A stretch of DNA of 5,914 nucleotides from Candidatus Poseidoniales archaeon (GTDB taxonomy: Archaea > Thermoplasmatota > Poseidoniia > Poseidoniales > Poseidoniaceae): the NCBI GenBank assembly GCA_009887135.1, contig QXYA01000171.1, positions 361 through 6,274 on the forward strand, read 5' to 3'. This document shows positions 4,581 through 5,914 of the stretch, piece by piece. Below the pieces are notes generated by a model that saw only the letters and a program-made list of their open reading frames with translations, was not told the DNA's origin and made no database searches. Each line of letters begins with the position of its first letter. The stretch's first letter is position 1. The position numbers and the translations under genes were made by a program.

Positions 4581-5914
4581 TCAATACGTCTTAGCTAAAA
4601 GCACTCTGCGTCTGGTTTCTATTCCAGTCATATGACATGGCTGAGGTGTATCGAATTCATCGGTCGCATCTCCGAGGAATGTTAAACCAGTTGCCCTTTC
4701 TATAATTTCTGAATGAGCATCTGATCCTGCAAATGCAAACTCGTAGATATGACCATCTTCTATTTCTCCTTCCATACTCCATGTGCCGTCTGATTCGGTA
4801 AATACAGGCAAGGGTTGAATGACATTATCCATGTGTTGTAGTGAGCGGGAACGGAGAACATTAGCAACTTCATCAAGGCATCTTCTCGCTTCAGAAACAA
4901 TTGAATCAATACTCAAAGGTTCTTTTCCACCAGTTCTTTTAGTTGCAAATGCATTTCCTTGTGCAACATCTCTCGGTCCGATGTCAAGGCGTAATGGAAC
5001 GCCTTTAATTTCCCAATCATAGTATTTCTGACCTGGATGTAAATCGCGAGAATCAACATGAACTCGTAATCCTGCATTACGCAATGTATCTGCAACTTCA
5101 TGGGATATAGCCACTGTATCGACTTCTGAGTTCTTGCGAATCATTGGACAGATTACAACTTGCCAAGGAGCGATTGCAGGTGGCATAATCAAACCGGAAT
5201 CATCTCCGTGCATGCCAACAACAGCTCCGAGTAATCGTTCAGACATTCCGTACGTTGTCTGATGAACATGTTGTTGTTTTGCATCTAAATTCTCATAGGT
5301 AATATCGAATGCCTTAGCCCATTGATCTTGATAATGATGGCAACTCGCAACTTGTAATGTTCTTCCGTTTGGCATAATAGCATCTATTCCAATTGTATAA
5401 TGTGCACCTGGGAAGGTATCCCATATTGGTCGCTTCGCTTTGATTATAGGAAGGCACAGTATATTCATGATTTTATCTACAATGTCTAAATCCTCATGGA
5501 TTTGTTGTGTCGCATCTTCTTCAGTTGCATGTGCTGTATGAGCCTCAAAGAAATGAATCTCGCGAACTCGGATAAATGAACGAGTCTGTTTTGTTTCATA
5601 ACGGAATGTATTTACCATCTGATATACTTTCAGGGGGAGGTCTTTGTGGGAACGAATCCAAAGAGGGAACATGGTATACATTGCTGTTTCACTTGTCGGT
5701 CGTAAAAACATAGGAACATCAAGTTCATTCTCTCCAGCATGTTTGACCCAGTAGACTTCTTTTTTGAATCCGGCTTCATCCTCTTCGTCTCTGAGTTCAT
5801 CTGGATCAACACCTTCTTCTCTTGCTCTTTTTAGACGAGCAACGAGGGCATTTTCTTTTTCAAGCAAATCCTCTGGAATTAACAATGGAAAATTGACTTC
5901 TTCATGACCTGTGC
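4581..5914 (-). CDS. proS: Prolyl-tRNA synthetase, archaeal/eukaryotic type, 5' partial
   Basis: Class II synthetase that charges tRNA-Pro with proline in the cytosol. The frame stays open to the right edge: TGHEEVNFPLLIPED at the edge is the family's motif 1 approach, so the TTG at 5883-5885 is an internal leucine and the start lies outside the window. Numbering from the Thr codon at 5910-5912, 443 residues are present. The proline-binding TxE loop is in LRPTSETAM (70-78). Motif 2 is FRYETKQTRSFIRVREIHFFEAH (split about 103-125), and motif 3 is GMSERLLGAVVGMHGDDSGL (222-241). The HGTP anticodon-binding domain follows (about 251-360, with KYYDWEIKGVPLRLDIGPRD at about 296-315). The C-terminal domain ends in the characteristic Tyr (AKTY), but only His400 and Cys426 remain at the usual four-cysteine zinc positions. 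A charged insertion of about 22 residues sits before motif 1 (nt 5772-5852). The gene is convergent with SRP54, and the stop codons touch. Confidence 0.96.
   Translation of the reverse strand, partial: TGHEEVNFPLLIPEDLLEKENALVARLKRAREEGVDPDELRDEEDEAGFKKEVYWVKHAGENELDVPMFLRPTSETAMYTMFPLWIRSHKDLPLKVYQMVNTFRYETKQTRSFIRVREIHFFEAHTAHATEEDATQQIHEDLDIVDKIMNILCLPIIKAKRPIWDTFPGAHYTIGIDAIMPNGRTLQVASCHHYQDQWAKAFDITYENLDAKQQHVHQTTYGMSERLLGAVVGMHGDDSGLIMPPAIAPWQVVICPMIRKNSEVDTVAISHEVADTLRNAGLRVHVDSRDLHPGQKYYDWEIKGVPLRLDIGPRDVAQGNAFATKRTGGKEPLSIDSIVSEARRCLDEVANVLRSRSLQHMDNVIQPLPVFTESDGTWSMEGEIEDGHIYEFAFAGSDAHSEIIERATGLTFLGDATDEFDTPQPCHMTGIETRRRVLLAKTY

Noticed and set aside
5883..5885. TTG as start of ProRS
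   Set aside because: The frame continues upstream through conserved ProRS sequence to the window edge, so this Leu codon is internal.

Overview
The window looks like archaeal chromosome. The best guess is an uncultured marine planktonic euryarchaeon of the Thermoplasmata / Marine Group II (Poseidoniales) kind. Three genes support an archaeal origin: an archaeal-type SRP54, an archaeal/eukaryotic-type prolyl-tRNA synthetase ending in the typical C-terminal tyrosine, and a single-domain ArsA/Get3-type ATPase with a C-terminal Hsp20-like domain. The lineage is inferred from protein style and moderate base composition, not from a marker search. The window is gene-dense: no gap exceeds about 90 bases, and there are no RNA genes, CRISPR arrays or mobile elements that I can see.

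Layout. (1) Positions 1-960, minus strand: a zinc-ribbon, single-pass membrane protein with a large C-terminal part predicted outside the cell. It runs off the left edge of the window. (2) Positions 1027-1839, minus strand: a polytopic membrane protein of unknown function with a strongly basic C-terminal tail. These two genes are head-to-tail with a 66-base gap. (3) Positions 1840-1924: a short divergent control region with an AT-rich element and a near-perfect 14-base palindrome. (4) Positions 1925-3175, plus strand: the ArsA/Get3-family ATPase. (5) Positions 3216-4580, plus strand: SRP54, 40 bases downstream and probably co-transcribed. (6) Positions 4581-5914, minus strand: prolyl-tRNA synthetase, convergent with SRP54. 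The two stop codons touch, and the 5' end of the gene is cut by the right edge.

How the genes may work together. SRP54 and ArsA/Get3 are related P-loop (SIMIBI-class) NTPases. Family knowledge assigns them to the co-translational and post-translational routes of delivering hydrophobic proteins to the membrane. Finding them in one probable operon, divergent from two uncharacterised membrane proteins, suggests a small membrane-protein biogenesis neighbourhood. The link to the two unknown membrane proteins is only contextual. ProRS is a housekeeping neighbour.

Sequence oddities worth checking: loss of the Get3 CxxC zinc motif in the ArsA protein, a two-residue deletion in the conserved closing loop of SRP54, and in ProRS both a charged insertion of about 22 residues before motif 1 and a degraded C-terminal zinc site.
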